In this document: in pieces, positions 42,470 to 54,135 of the stretch
How positions within the stretch are numbered: position 1 is the stretch's first letter
Layout of the letters: each line of letters opens with the position of its first letter
Assembly: GCA_947359465.1 (NCBI GenBank)
Contig: OX375874.1
Span: forward strand, 87,287,672 to 87,351,671
Direction: 5' to 3'
DNA length: 64,000 nt
Origin: Metellina segmentata
Lineage: Eukaryota > Arthropoda > Arachnida > Araneae > Tetragnathidae
Notes under the pieces: generated by a model
Told to the model about the DNA's origin: nothing
The model's database searches: none
What the model saw: only the letters and a program-made list of their open reading frames with translations
Translations under genes and position numbers: made by a program

Positions 42470-43031
42470 CCCTACAATAATGGACCGGACGCCAGCGGAT
42501 ATGCATAAAATCCGACTACTTGTATTTTTTTTTTTTGGGGGGGGGGGCGGGGGTTTCGTGGTGTGGCCTGGGACCTTTGCATATTGTTCCTGGTAAATTG
42601 AACATTTTGGATAATCAGGTTCTTCCTACGCTCTGGCAAATTTATGGAATGGACGAATGTTACTTCCAGGACGACAACACTCCATGTCATGTTGCAACCG
42701 CTGTCAAGCAGTGGTATCAAGATTTCGATGTAAAACGTCTTCCCTGGTCTGCTTAGAGTCCCGACCTAAACCACATAGAACATTTGTGGGCCATGTTAGA
42801 GCGACGCTAACGGACCATGGAATCACGTCCGAAATTTACAGCTAAGCTGTCGACATTCTTACAGCTGGAATAGACACAAATACCTATAACTGTGTATCAA
42901 AACCTTGTTGAAAGTATGCCCAGAAGGGTTGTTGGTGTAATTGCAACAAGTAGGGGACCATCCCCTATTAAAGCATGTATTCATTCCCTTATACCATTAC
43001 ATCTTGCTGTCCAGTCCATTATTGAAGGGGG
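42470..43031 (+). mobile_element. Tc1-like deletion derivative, copy 2, with both ends
   Basis: TA flanks both sides (42468-42469, 43032-43033). Inverted ends are CCCTACAATAATGGACCGG and, from the right, CCCCCTTCAATAATGGAC. The transposase is pseudogenised: LPTLWQIYGMDECYFQDDN, ATAVKQWYQDFDVKRLPWSA, a stop, then HIEHLWAM. The junction joining the left end to mid-transposase is the same as in copy 1, so both descend from one internally deleted element. An A/T and G homopolymer run expanded at 42523-42556. Confidence 0.8.
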
Positions 43032-43033
43032 TA

Positions 43034-43515
43034 TCTACATATACAATTCTCTTACGTGGCACGTAAAAAAGACATTATTTGTTATCGCGTTTTGGCAACA
43101 CTGGACGATTGCTTGTTTATCACGAAGCCTCTAGCCTCAATTGAATTTATAGCGTTATCAGCTAAAACTTTATTGAAAAAAAAAAAGAATATTAGTCGAG
43201 CTGTTGCAGCTTACAAAGGACATGCTGGGTATTCGATTTCCAATGCAACGCTCACATTTCAAGCCAAAATTCGCTCACAGTTTTCATTTAAATTTCACAT
43301 TGTTCGAGTTCTGATTAATTAAGTACTGTATAATTTTTCTGTAGTACAATAACTTTATATTTCAAAAATATTTTTTTTGGAATATCATATTTCATAAACA
43401 ATGTCTTTATTGTTAAAAGCGAAGCAAGCAAGGTTCGCGCAGCGAACCAATAAGGATTGCAAAGCAATCCTCCGTGGGTTGGCGAGCGTTAGCGAGCAGG
43501 GGGCGGGCCCCCTAG
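43034..43515 (+). mobile_element. Helitron-like element, 482 bp
   Basis: Starts TCTACATATACAATTCTC after an A and ends in GGGGGCGGGCCCCCTAG before a T. The 3' part has stacked palindromes GGTTCGCGCAGCGAACC and AGGATTGCAAAGCAATCCT. The first base follows directly on the TA duplication of Tc1-like copy 2. No coding capacity. Confidence 0.65.
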
Positions 43516-43629
43516 TAGTGTATATAGTGTGCTACCTAGTCTATTAAATCAGGAAGTCACCTAATCGTTTGCCCCACTTCCATTTCGACTCACCGACGTC
43601 CTATATTTGTGTCTGCGTTCCAACGGTAT

Positions 43630-43961
43630 GTGGAGGCCGCGGTAGCACGGATAGAAGCGTAATGGACTAGCAAGAGGAATATTGCTAGTTCAATACCAAA
43701 AAAAAACCGACATATATAAAGGTGGTTGGTGCACGTTAAATCTGTTGTGACCTCCAATGTCCTCACATTGGCATGGTGTGGAGTTTGGAGAGTGCAGTGC
43801 CAGCCCAGGAGCGACCTCGTCATCTACCGTGGCTCAAAATTACTCGGTGTTGCCCTCGGATCTTTCCCTTCTGGTTTTATCCCAGACCTTCGCCAACACT
43901 CCATTGTGTTGTTCCAGCGCGAGTTTAATAATAAAAGCTACCTATCTACCTACCACGGTAC
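43630..43961 (+). repeat. Main-family SINE, full length
   Basis: tRNA-like head with A-box-like GCGGTAGCACGGATAGAAGC and B-box-like GCTAGTTCAATACC, then a GCACGTTAAATCTGTTGTG body and a CTACCTATCTACC tail. A short inverted piece of the same family follows at 43978-44030. Confidence 0.75.
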
Positions 43962-44570
43962 AAGTTATTTTGTATTTTAATTAGCGTCACTCTGGAGCAA
44001 CAGAACGGCGCTAATCAGAGTATGCGGATAGTATTCCTCGGAATCGAAATTCCTTATCCAGTTGAAAGAACTTTGTCTGCTTCTTTTGTATCTGAAAAAT
44101 CAGCGCAATGTTTTGGGTTAGATTTCGTATTGAAATTGAAGTTTCTGATTAAGAAGTCAAAGAATCATTAAAAAGAGGCACATATCTATATAATTCAAAA
44201 ACGTACTCTTATGCAGATTAAAAATTTCATTAGAAAATAATCAAACACACAATGGAAAGATCGCTGAAACAATAGTGCAAAAGGAAACTTTGCTCACGAC
44301 CTCATCTCAAAAGTTTAAAAATAATTATTTGAATTTTTACATAAATCAAATAATTACATCACATGTAGAATTTGGATCGTTGCCCTTACAGTGAACAATT
44401 GGGAACAGCAAACAACACAATATATTTGTGACATTATGGAACATATTAGGAACCAAAACTTCAAAATTGCTATTGATAATTCAATTTTAGAACTGGTCAA
44501 GAATAATGTATCAAACTTATATATTTTTCATATTTTCCATAAAAAGGGTTTTATTATTCTATTTAGTAAC

Positions 44571-45065
44571 GGGTAGGCCCTTCTTTTGCTTGTATTACAG
44601 CTGCGACACGTCGAGGCATAATTTCCACACGTTATCTGTAAGTCTGGATAGAAATAGCATCTCTCATGCCTCTTGCGAGGCTGTGAGAAAAGTGTTGTGA
44701 AGATGGGCATGGTGCTGTCGTACTCATCGATCCAGTTCGTCCCACAAGTGCTCGATCGGATTGCAAACGGGGCTCTAAACAGGCCAGTCAAGCAAAATCA
44801 CCTCATTTTCAGGAAACCAGTCCAGAACACGTTTTGCAGCATGACATGGAGCTCGATTCTGTTGGACGAAACAACCATCATCACCGTAGTATTTCTATAG
44901 TGTAGGTAAGGCCGAATTATCCAGAACGTCGAGGTACACGACAGCGTTCATGGTACCAGTTACATATAGCAATGAGCCAAGTCCTATACAAGAAAAACAA
45001 CCCCACACTAAAATGGATCCTCCTCTTAATTTGTGCAGTGTACAAATACTTTTGTCCATATAGTG
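44571..45065 (-). pseudogene. Second-family Tc1-like transposase relic
   Basis: The minus strand starts at 45065, beside a TA, with CACTATATGGACAAAAGTAT, a Tc1 inverted repeat. Within 40 bp it enters mid-transposase: LRGGSILVWGCFSCIGLG, YGDDGCFVQQNRAPCHAA, LLDWPV-stop-SPV, NPIEHLWDELDR. The catalytic Asp before APCH is Asn, the Glu of EHLW remains, and several stops follow. The N-terminal half is deleted and the left end is lost. It is a different subfamily from the copies at 32387, 41099 and 42470. Confidence 0.75.
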
Positions 45066-45411
45066 TATATAAGCTGATGCAGATTGTTTTGAAAATAGTA
45101 GATAGGTTTTCCTTATTTCCTGTATTATATATATACTTTTAAAATACAATAAAATAAAGTACAATCTTTCGAAATAAATTTCAAAACCAAAACTTATTTG
45201 TATCTGAAGATCAAAAGGCCATGAACAGCAAAATTAAAAGCAGTTCTTTTAAATTTAAAAAATTATCTGCTTTTGCCCATCAAGTTTTATTTGGCTATTT
45301 AATACTGTGCTACTCTAAAATTTAGATTTTTAAATTTTATTTCATCCGTCTGTTACTTTAAAGTTTAAAAATAATTTTAACCTTCCGCTGCTTTCTGTCT
45401 GCTTACTCAAA

Positions 45412-45905
45412 CCAAGAAAACTAATATTTCCTTAAAATTGTTATTTCTTATTTTTTATGTGAAGAGAATGAATTTTTATTAAAAATAAAAAGCGTTCGTG
45501 ATCGTTTTAAGAAAAAATTACCTTTAGTGAGCAAAAATTGTCCCTCACTGAAATCGAAATCACAAAGAGATACCCCCCCCCACACACACAAAAAGGTAAA
45601 TGAACAGAACTATATTTTATAAAGAACAAAAAAGTATGAAATACAATCGATAAAGGGAAGGAAAGCAAGAAAACTTTTAATATTTCATTAAAATTGTTAT
45701 TTCTTATTTTATGTGCAGATTACGAATTTCTATCTTAAATAAAAAAGCGTTCGTGATGGTTTTAAGAAGAAATTTCCTTTCGTGAGCAAAAAATGTCCCT
45801 CCCAAATATCGGAACCACGAAGACAAAATCCAAGTTACAGCAACAGAAGTTTATTTCATTCAGAATATAAAAAAAATGTCTGAAAGACAATCGATAAAAG
45901 GAAGT
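45412..45905 (+). repeat. Tandem duplication, ~250 bp period
   Basis: Two units share AATTGTTATTTCTTATTTT, AAAAAGCGTTCGTGAT, GTGAGCAAAAATTGTCCCTC and GACAATCGATAAAAGGAAG. Divergence is moderate. Confidence 0.75.
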
Positions 45906-46378
45906 AATTTCAGTCTCAATTTACAACAAAACCTGACTAATTCAACTCAATCCCAAATAAGGCACCGTGTTTAATCCATTTCTGATCTCTTTGGATTGGA
46001 CCCCACAATTTAATGAAGGGGGGGGGGACGACTTCTCGTCGAAAAACTTAAGAAGGACGTAATTTCAGCACAGACCACTTTCCGGAGAGTAAATTTCTGG
46101 ACAAAAGCCCCCGCAAAAAAAGAGAAAGGATTCAACACATCTGCAGTCCTTCCCACTCTCGTACCAGTGTCCGGCTCGTATATAATATGTATGAACATGA
46201 CATGGTCCAACATATTGCACCAGGTGCGCCTAGCTTTAGCGTTCCGTGACGGTTATCGACTGGGGGGGATCAATAAGCTCATTATTCCGCCATCCACGGA
46301 AGCGGACTCCTATTGACTGCTCTACGACTGCCAGGAGGCCACAACGGATTGAATCTCGAATCAGGTGTGTGTGCTGGG

Positions 46379-46970
46379 GGTTTATTCGGAATGCATCGAT
46401 TGAGACACCCCAGATTTCGTGGTCGCACTTGAGCTGGAGAAAGATGTTTCCTCAGGGGTTTTAAGGGAACGTAATCCCAAGAGAGCAGGTTAGTGTTGCA
46501 ATGATAAATAACTACTGATGCAAAAATATGCATCAATAGAGAGAAATATGAAATACAAGATAGGGTTAAGGATAGAAGGAGAATAGGGATAGAAGGAAGA
46601 TAGGGATAGATGGATAGGGTTTATTCGGAATGCATCGATTGACACACCCCAGATTTCGTGGTCGCATTTGAGCTGGAAAAAGATGTTTCCTCCGGGGTTT
46701 TAAGGGAACGTAATCCCAAGAGAGCAGGTTGGTGTTGCAATGATAAATAACTATTGATGCAAAATATGCATCAATACAGAAAAATACGAAATAGAAGATA
46801 GAGTTGGTGATAGAAGGAAGATAGGGATAGATGAATAGGGTTTATTCGGAATGCATCGATTGACACACCCCAGATTACGTGGTCGCACTTGAGCTAAAGG
46901 AAGATGTTTCCTCCGGGGTTTTAAGGGGACGTAATCCCAAGAGAGCAGGTTTGATGTTGGAAGTGGCACA
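46379..46970 (+). repeat. Three-unit tandem repeat, 220-240 bp period
   Basis: Units start at 46379, 46618 and 46838 with GGTTTATTCGGAATGCATCG and include GTGGTCGCACTTGAGC and GTTTTAAGGGAACGTAATCC. The spacer has GATAGAAGGAAGATAGGG runs and the palindrome TGATGCAAAATATGCATCA. The minus-strand frame DYVPLKPLRKHL is repeated in the first and third units, which could be a remnant of a transposon exon. Confidence 0.8.
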
Positions 46971-47244
46971 CACGGTGCGGTGAAGTGAATAACCATAAAA
47001 GAAGTAGGAAGTGGCGTTTTTTAAGCTGATGTAGTGGAATCGAGAATGTAGTTTCGAAGTGTTGGGTTTTCATAATGATTTTTTAAAGTCAAGGTTTCGT
47101 TAAATTCAGAATGCGGAGGTGCATAGTTATAGGTTTGGGAATCGATAGAGGAACGAATAAAGGAATTTGTATTTAAAGAAAAGCATTTATTTTCTCTTTA
47201 GTTATCAGCACAAAAAAGAGATGGATCGATTTTTCTACATCTTC

Positions 47245-47322
47245 TTGTTCTATTTGGGATTGATCCCGAACCGTCACCAATAGACCGTTTTGTTACTCCA
47301 TTGCAGCGTTAAGAAATTAATA
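47245..47322 (+). repeat. Main-family SINE, 3' fragment
   Basis: TTTGGGATTGATCCCGAACC and GTTACTCCATTGCAGCGTTA. Confidence 0.55.
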
Positions 47323-48360
47323 TCTCCATTATATATTGAAGAAGTTTCTTAAGCTAAGTTGAGAGAGAGTAAATAAGGAAATTATGTGAAGGCGATAAGA
47401 GATAAAATACATGTGGAAGGTAGGGGAAAAATACGATGGTAAGAGTGACGCTAAAATAGAGACAGATACATAAAAAGAAAGCAATCAGTATAATAGTACT
47501 GTAAGATAAGATACGAAATCAGTATAAAAGTGAATGTGCAATTACGTATGGAGTAAAATAAGTATAAAAACAAAAAGGATACACATGCAAGAGCAAAATA
47601 AAGGAAGGAGATTTAAATGAACATGGAAAGAGAAAAAAATAAAAGTGATAATTATGTAGAGACAGGAAGAAATAAGTAAAGAAAAGAGCACATAAGAGAA
47701 ATAATTAAGTATAAAAGATATATATATTAGTGAGTGTGATATAATTATTTGAGAGAAGAAATATGCATCAATAAAGAGAAATAAGTTTTAAATATATACA
47801 TAGAGATAAAAATCATGTATTTTTTTTTCTCTAAGCCCAACCACTGGTTTCTTCGTCCTTCGGCACTACTAGTGGTGTACAGGTGAGTGTTTGTGAGGAA
47901 CCAGTGGGTACAGTTACTATTAACAGGGGCAATCATCAATATACATACATTTACAAAGTGGAATTAGAATTCGAACTTATTAGTGTTAGGTAGAACTAAT
48001 GTTTATCTATCACCTGCTTGAAGCCAGACAAACACTGTGACTACTATACCAGCTAGACAACTTTAGAAGAGACTTAAGAAAATGGGAAATAAATACGTTG
48101 TTAGATAGAGAACACGAAAGTAAAATTATAGGAATGGAAAAAAGCATGAACACTTCATAGTTAGGATTAGGAAAGGGGGTAAGAGACTAAATTAAGTTTG
48201 TAAAAGACGTGAATGAAAGAGAAAAGTATTTTAAGATGCATCTCGTGAACCGTTTTGTTGTTTTGCTTTAAAAGTGCTTCTTAGTAAATAAAATCAGGGA
48301 AATTTATTAATAAATCAGAAAATACGTTATGTCGTGAAATCCCAAGCAAAACAGTTCGGT
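47323..48360. other. Purine-rich noncoding stretch
   Basis: A- and G-rich simple sequence without gene signals. A tRNA-like fragment may lie near 48010-48060 (minus strand CTAGCTGGTATAGTAGTCAC), too decayed to call. Confidence 0.3.
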
Positions 48361-48362
48361 AT

Positions 48363-48655
48363 GGTAGGTATTTTTAATTAAAGTTCACACTGACAAAGTT
48401 CACACCACAACGGGCTATTGGCGACGGTCCGGGATCAAACCCGAAGTGTAAGATCCAAGAACACCACGTAGTTTTGAACCACGGTCAGGTAACGAGGTCA
48501 CATTTGAACTGGCGCCTCACTCTCCGTACTTTCACACCACGCCAAACGTGAAGATATTTGAGGTCATCGCAGATTTAATGTGCACCAGCCCCCTTTGAAC
48601 ACGACTGTCTTTAGTTAGATTCGAACTCGCAACCGTCCGGTTGCTAGTCCGTCAC
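48363..48655 (-). repeat. Main-family SINE, near full length
   Basis: GGCGACGGTCCGGGATCAAA, GTGCACCAGCCCCC and GATTCGAACTCGCAACCGTC (B-box region) in reverse orientation. The minus-strand head reads GTGACGGACTAGCAACC. Confidence 0.75.
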
Positions 48656-48659
48656 TCAT

Positions 48660-50087
48660 TTGGTTTCTATAGGAGTTCCTTTGACTTGCAAAAAGTCAAC
48701 AGTGCCTTTTTCTATATTTAAGGTCCACTTTATGGAAGAAAAATTTAATTTTAGTTTTTTTGCACGGCAGTTGGATTCTATGACGATTTCCTAGGAGTAA
48801 GGTATTGAAAATTTCAAAAAGAACTAGCTTATGTTTTGAAAAAAATGCTCACACATGATGTCAAGGGGAAAAAATTCATGCATTAAATTTCGTTCTTTCC
48901 ACTTAACTAGGATTATTCTCTAATTTTCTATCAAAAACGCCAGTCACGTTCCATTATTTTGATGTCCCGACATTCTTGCCTAGTGTAATTAGCAAATACC
49001 CTTTAAGCAATCGATCTGAATTCTTACCTAAACAGCCTGCAACTTATCACGTAAACTAAACAACAGGCAACAACTATGCTTAGAGGTATAAAAAAAATTC
49101 ACCATCCCTTCCTATGTGATCTACCATTAGTCGTCAAAGATTAAGGACAATTTAGAAACATAAATTTACATTTAGACTGTTTCACAGCAAATTCAGTCAA
49201 CGTATTTATTTGACCCTCCCCAACATATGATGTAACGAAACTTCATTACAACATCTTTACTAAAAACAATTTTAATTATAATTTTTAAAACTATGAATTA
49301 TATTTGCAAAACATTTATAGAAACACTTGGAAATTGGAAAAGAGGACAGGAAATTTGGATATAATTTATACTAAAATTAACTCAAATGTTTAAATGTTAT
49401 ACACATACCTTTAAACATCAACATAAATCACATTTTCAAGACTACAAATTATAGTTCGTTTTGGCGTCAATTTCAGAAACCTGTCATTTTTTTCCAATTT
49501 GATTCGCTCTAGGTAACAGTATAAGATGAACAAATCAAATGCAAAAATTTCCATTTCTATAGGGCTGACGTCATCATTCGTAAAAGTAATTCGTAGCTAT
49601 GATATCGGCGCCTACTTTCCTATTTTCTTAAATTACTGATAAAAAAAAATGATGAATTGAAATTTTTTTTGCTGTTTCCAAACGGGTTTTTTAAGACTTG
49701 CTTTATATAAATGTCTTAAATTCTTAATATACAATCGTCTGTGTTTTTTTTAGTTTCAGTATGCAGTGCATTCATGAAAAACCGCAGTTTCCTAATACCG
49801 TCTTTAATAAAATTGCGCTCAAAATGTATTTGAGGTCGAAATAACTCAAATTTTTTCAAAAGCCATTCAGGTCTTTTTAAGTACTGTAACGGTTTTAGGT
49901 TTCTAAAGGACATAAGCCCAAATTAAGTTTTTAGGTGCTATAAAATTTACATATTTTATTCAGGACATCCCAAATCGTAAAAATATGCTAACATGTAGAA
50001 CGAAACAGGTAAAAACTTAAGAAAACCTAATCACTAAGCATAAAGATATTTTGATTCAAGCAGTAAAATTCTTCTAGTATTATTTTG
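48660..50087. other. AT-rich noncoding stretch
   Basis: No coding motif or bounded repeat recognised. Confidence 0.3.
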
Positions 50088-50640
50088 ACTTTTCATGCTG
50101 ACTTTAGTTAGTCATCGATACTTTTCAGTTCGGTTTTTATTTTTCCATTCATCGCATTTTAGATTATGTTCAGAAATTACATAGATAGTACGCTAAGATG
50201 TAAAATACTCATATCATAGGTTCCGTTTTGATTGGTTATGCTTACATTTTGTGTTAGTATTCGAATCTACCGTTTCACAACATTCATCGTCGCAATGAGT
50301 TAAGTGATTCCTGCTTTTCAAAATATCACATTTTCTCCCTGAATTACAAAAAGCAAAAACTATTTTGATTATAATCGTAATTTTTTTATTGCTTTGACTT
50401 TTCAGATTGACCTTGGTTAGAGTCATCAATATGTTTTAGTTCTGTAGTTTTTATTTGTTTATTTATCGCGTTTAGAGAATGATTGGAAATCACATAGCGT
50501 GCAAAGAAAAATATTCGAATACGTTCCGTTTCATCGGCCGTGTTTACATTTTTATGATAGTATTTTAATCTACCGTTTCACAACATTCGTGATAGCAATG
50601 AGTTAAGTGCTTTGATGTTTCTGAATTATTTTATTTTCGT
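50088..50640 (+). repeat. Diverged tandem duplication, ~305 bp period
   Basis: Both units contain AATCTACCGTTTCACAACATTC, split as AATCTACCGTTTCACAAC plus ATTC, then GCAATGAGTTAAGTG and a TTAGAGTCATC-like start. Divergence is considerable. Confidence 0.65.
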
Positions 50641-51522
50641 TATGTTTTCGGATATATCTTCATGAAGCATTACAATATGTACCCAGTTTTATGCTGTTAC
50701 ATTTTCTTACACACTTATTTTTGCAGGAAATTACATTACTATTTACGCAGGTGAATTTTACACGAATTGCTAATCTACGAAGAAAACGTTTCGCCAATTA
50801 AAATCAACTGTTTCAAATTCACCAAGCCCTGAGAAAGGTCACCTTTCTTCGATTCTTCTTTTTTGAAAATCGAGATTTATACATAAGTCATGAACTGAAT
50901 ACCTATGAGTTTAATTCGTGTAAAAAATATTATCGTAGAGTGAGTGAAAAACTGAACCTAAGCTAACCATGAGTATAAATGTAGATTTCAGTGCAAAAGC
51001 AAACGCTATAATACCTCGTCTAAAAATGGAATTGAGGATATAAAAATTTAGACCGCTCTTCCAAAAGATTCGTGTAAGGAGGTACGGAAGATGCCAAAAG
51101 ATTCGTGTAAGGAAGGAGGTAACCGGAAGATCAAAATTAAGTGGCCAACCCCTTGATAGGCGGTATCAAATCTAAGATCTATAATAATATCTTTGTAATT
51201 TAATATGCACAGTTCTACACAATATTTAGAAATTCAAATTTGAATTTTTTTTCTTCTTCTAATGCCAGATTAGGGACTTGAAATCTTTCAAGCATTCGTT
51301 GATGATAACGGGTCAGTTTCAGTATTAATAAGGTACCTACGCCATGAAATATACTGCCATATCGTACTCACCATAAACTAGGGAGGGGACATGCTTTCTT
51401 GAAGGACTTTGAGGAAGCTGACACACATTTACACATGTCGGCGTTAGGAAACTTCAAGCAGGCGACCCGACTTGGCACATACGAGATTAGAACTCGTTAC
51501 CAAGCCCTTCAGTCAACCAGTT

Positions 51523-51702
51523 TCTTAACCTTTACACTGCGGCAGGTAAACAATGTTACCCCTAAAATTTCGTTCAGTCTGTTGGTGGTTACTCAGCGGC
51601 ATGGTATAGATACGTGTACTGAGGATGTTATCCACATTTTAAGTGACCACTGGCATCGATCACCCTTTCCGAGCTGTCAGCGACTTACCTTCTAGAGGGT
51701 CC
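51523..51702. mobile_element. piggyBac-type end fragments, composite
   Basis: The left part reads TTAACCTTTACACTGCGGC, like the TTAA MITE ends at 8396. The right part, inverted, reads CCCTCTAGAAGGTAAGTCGC and matches the left end of the MITE at 1487 over about 110 bp (GTGATCGATGCCAGTGGTCA). No closing TTAA is present. Confidence 0.5.
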
Positions 51703-51756
51703 CTCCTTTCCATTTTTAGTTTTTGACTTGTGTCACTTTTCTTGCCGGGGTGCGGT

Positions 51757-52968
51757 ATAGTTTAACTCGAGTGAGTACACAAGAGAGCAGAGCTAAACAG
51801 TCGCGCATAAAATCCCCGTTTCTATAAATCCTCCTCCAGCGATTTTTTACGCCAATTCATCCAGTTTAACTCGAGTGAGTACACAAGACGACTAGAGCTA
51901 AGCAGTCGCGCATAAAATCCCCATTTTTATAAATCCTTCAGCGATTTTCCACGCCAATTTATCTAGTTTAACTCGAGTGATGGCGGAAGACGGGCAGAGC
52001 TAAACAGTCGTGCAAAAAATCACTGTTTCTAAATCCTCCAGAGATTTTCCACGAAAATTCATCTAGTTTAACTCAAGTGAGTACACAAGACGAGCAGAGT
52101 TAAACAGTCGCGTGTAAAATCCCTGTTTCTAAATCCTGCAGAGATATTCCACGACTATTCATCCAGTTTAATTCGAGTGAGTACACAAGACGAGCAGAGT
52201 TAAACGGTCTCGTGTAAAATCCCTGTTTCTAAATCCTCCAGAGATTTTCCACGCCAATTTATCTAGTTTAACTCGAGTGAGTACACAAGACGAGCAGAGC
52301 TAAACAGTCGTGCATAAAATCCCCGTTTCTATATATCCTCCTCCAGCGATTTTCCACGCCAATTCATCCAGTTTAACTCGAGTGAGTACACAAGACGACT
52401 AGAGCTAAACAGTCGCGCATAAAATCCCCATTTTTATAAATCCTTCAGCGATTTTCCACGCCAATTTATCTAGTTTAACTCGAGTGGTGGCGGAAGACGG
52501 GCAGAGCTAAACAGTCGTGCAAAAAATCACTGTTTCTAAATCCTCCAGAGATTTTCCACGAAAATTCATCTAGTTTAACTCAAGTGAGTACACAAGACGA
52601 GCAGAGCTAAACAGTCGCGTGTAAAATCCCTGTTTCTAAATCCTGCAGAGATATTCCACGACTATTAATCCAGTTTAACTCGAGTGAGTACACAAGACGA
52701 GCAGCGCTAAACGGTCTCGTGTAAAATCCCTGTTTCTAAATCCTGTATAGATATTCCACGACTATTCATCCAGTTTAACTCGAGTGAGTACACAGACGAG
52801 CAGAGCTATACGGTCTCGTGTAAAATCCCTGTTTTTAAATCCTCCTGAGATTTTCCACGCCAATTCATCTATTTTAGCTCGAGTGAGTACGGAATACGGG
52901 CAGAGCTAAACAGTCGTGCAATAAAATCCCTATTTCTAAATCCTCCAGAGATTTTCCATCTCTCGTAC
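51757..52968 (+). repeat. ~100 bp minisatellite with five-unit higher-order repeat
   Basis: About 12 units, each starting near GTTTAACTCGAGTGAG and containing GTACACAAGACGAGCAGAGC, GTCGCGCATAAAATCCC and CAGAGATTTTCCACGCC. Unit variants (GACTAGAGCTAA; GTGATGGCGGAAGACGGG; ACTCAAGTGAG) recur in the same order about 507 bp apart, so five units form a higher-order repeat that duplicated as a block. Confidence 0.9.
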
Positions 52969-53313
52969 CTTAAACCGGAGTGAAACCCCATTCTTCCTGG
53001 AAAAGAAAGGCAATACGCAGGTCCGATAATGACCGAACAGCCAACTCTCGATCCCGGATCGGTTCCCGAAAGCGACGGTTCTAGCCATGGAAGAGCGCTG
53101 GTCGATGTCCGTCTACCTGCGCAGGTAGGCGAGTGGGCAGCTGGCGCATACTACGGTTGGCTGGCGCAGGGAGAAGTTGCGTCCACGAATCCGTCCGCCC
53201 CTCTGTGTGATACTTTCTCCGTCCATCGCACCCGGTTTTAGGCTTAGCGGGATGCCCATCCGAACGACTCCTCTCCTCCCTGTAACCGGATTATCCTGCC
53301 GCAGAGGCTAGGT
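52969..53313 (+). other. GC-rich island ending at a consensus splice donor
   Basis: A CpG-rich island between two satellite arrays. It carries a 70-codon frame at 53029-53241 (MTEQPTLDPGSVPESDGSSH start) and then, at 53314, GAGGCTAG followed by GTAAGT. This could be a first exon on the plus strand. The frame stops 70 bp before the donor, so the coding part would be small or the exon untranslated. Function unknown. Confidence 0.3.
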
Positions 53314-53400
53314 AAGTCGCCTGTTCATCACTCAGAAATGCCTCGATGTGTTATTTTGTGGGCACACTCTCTGTAGTAAGTTGATTGGTGACATTCGTTT

Positions 53401-54135
53401 GAGGAGCCAAGTGTGGCTGATAGTGGTTATTGGAATGAAGGAAATAATTTATTTTCGTAAAAGTGTGTTTGATGAGATTCTACTAGACTACGGACCCGAG
53501 TCTAAAAGTTTCTGGATTGGTAAGATCTATACACCTCAGCGTTGTTATTCATATTTCATGTGCAATCTAAGTCAGTTTTAATTATCAGTCATTAAGGAAT
53601 TTTTTTGAATTCCTCATTCTTTTGAATTTTTTCCAACATTCTTTTGAGATTTTGAAAACATTCTTTTGAGATTTTTAAAACATTCTTTTGATATTTTGAA
53701 AACATTCTTTTGAGATTTTTCCAACATTCTTTTGAGATTTTGAAAACACTCTTTTGAGATTTTGAAACATTCTTTTGAGATTTTGAAAACATTCTTTGAG
53801 ATTTTGGAAACATTCTTTGGAGATTTTGAAAACATTCTTTTGAGATTTTAAAAACATTCTTTTGAGATTTTGAAAATATTCTTTTGAGATTTTGAAAACA
53901 TTCTTTTGAGATTTTGAAAACATTCTTTTGAGATTTTGAAAACATTCTTTTGAGGAACCAAGTGTGGCTGATAGTGGTTATTGGAACAAAAGAAATAATT
54001 TAGTTTTGTGAAAGTGTGTTTGATGAGATTCTACTAGACTACGGACCCGCGTCTAAAAGTTTCTGGATTGGTAAGATCTATTGACCGCAGCGTCGTTACT
54101 GACATTTCATGTGCAATCTAAGTCAGTTTAATAAT
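53401..54135 (+). repeat. 180 bp direct duplication framing a 22 bp minisatellite
   Basis: 53401-53585 and 53952-54135 are about 90% identical (GAGGAGCCAAGTGTGGCTGA; GATTCTACTAGACTACGGAC). Between them, 53620-53951, lie about 15 units of CATTCTTTTGAGATTTTGAAAA. Open frames with SKSQKNV-type repeats across the array are artefacts of the unit length. Confidence 0.9.

Noticed and set aside
48000..48065. tRNA gene on the minus strand
   Set aside because: Only a partial A-box-like stretch; no cloverleaf or B box could be assembled. More likely SINE debris.
53592..53945. Open frames of SKSQKNV-type repeats, possible repeat protein
   Set aside because: All three minus-strand phases are open with the same motif because 22 bp units have few stops. 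No start, splice or homology support.
51757..53950. Possible CRISPR-like array
   Set aside because: Units are contiguous with no unique spacers, in a eukaryotic context. These are minisatellites.
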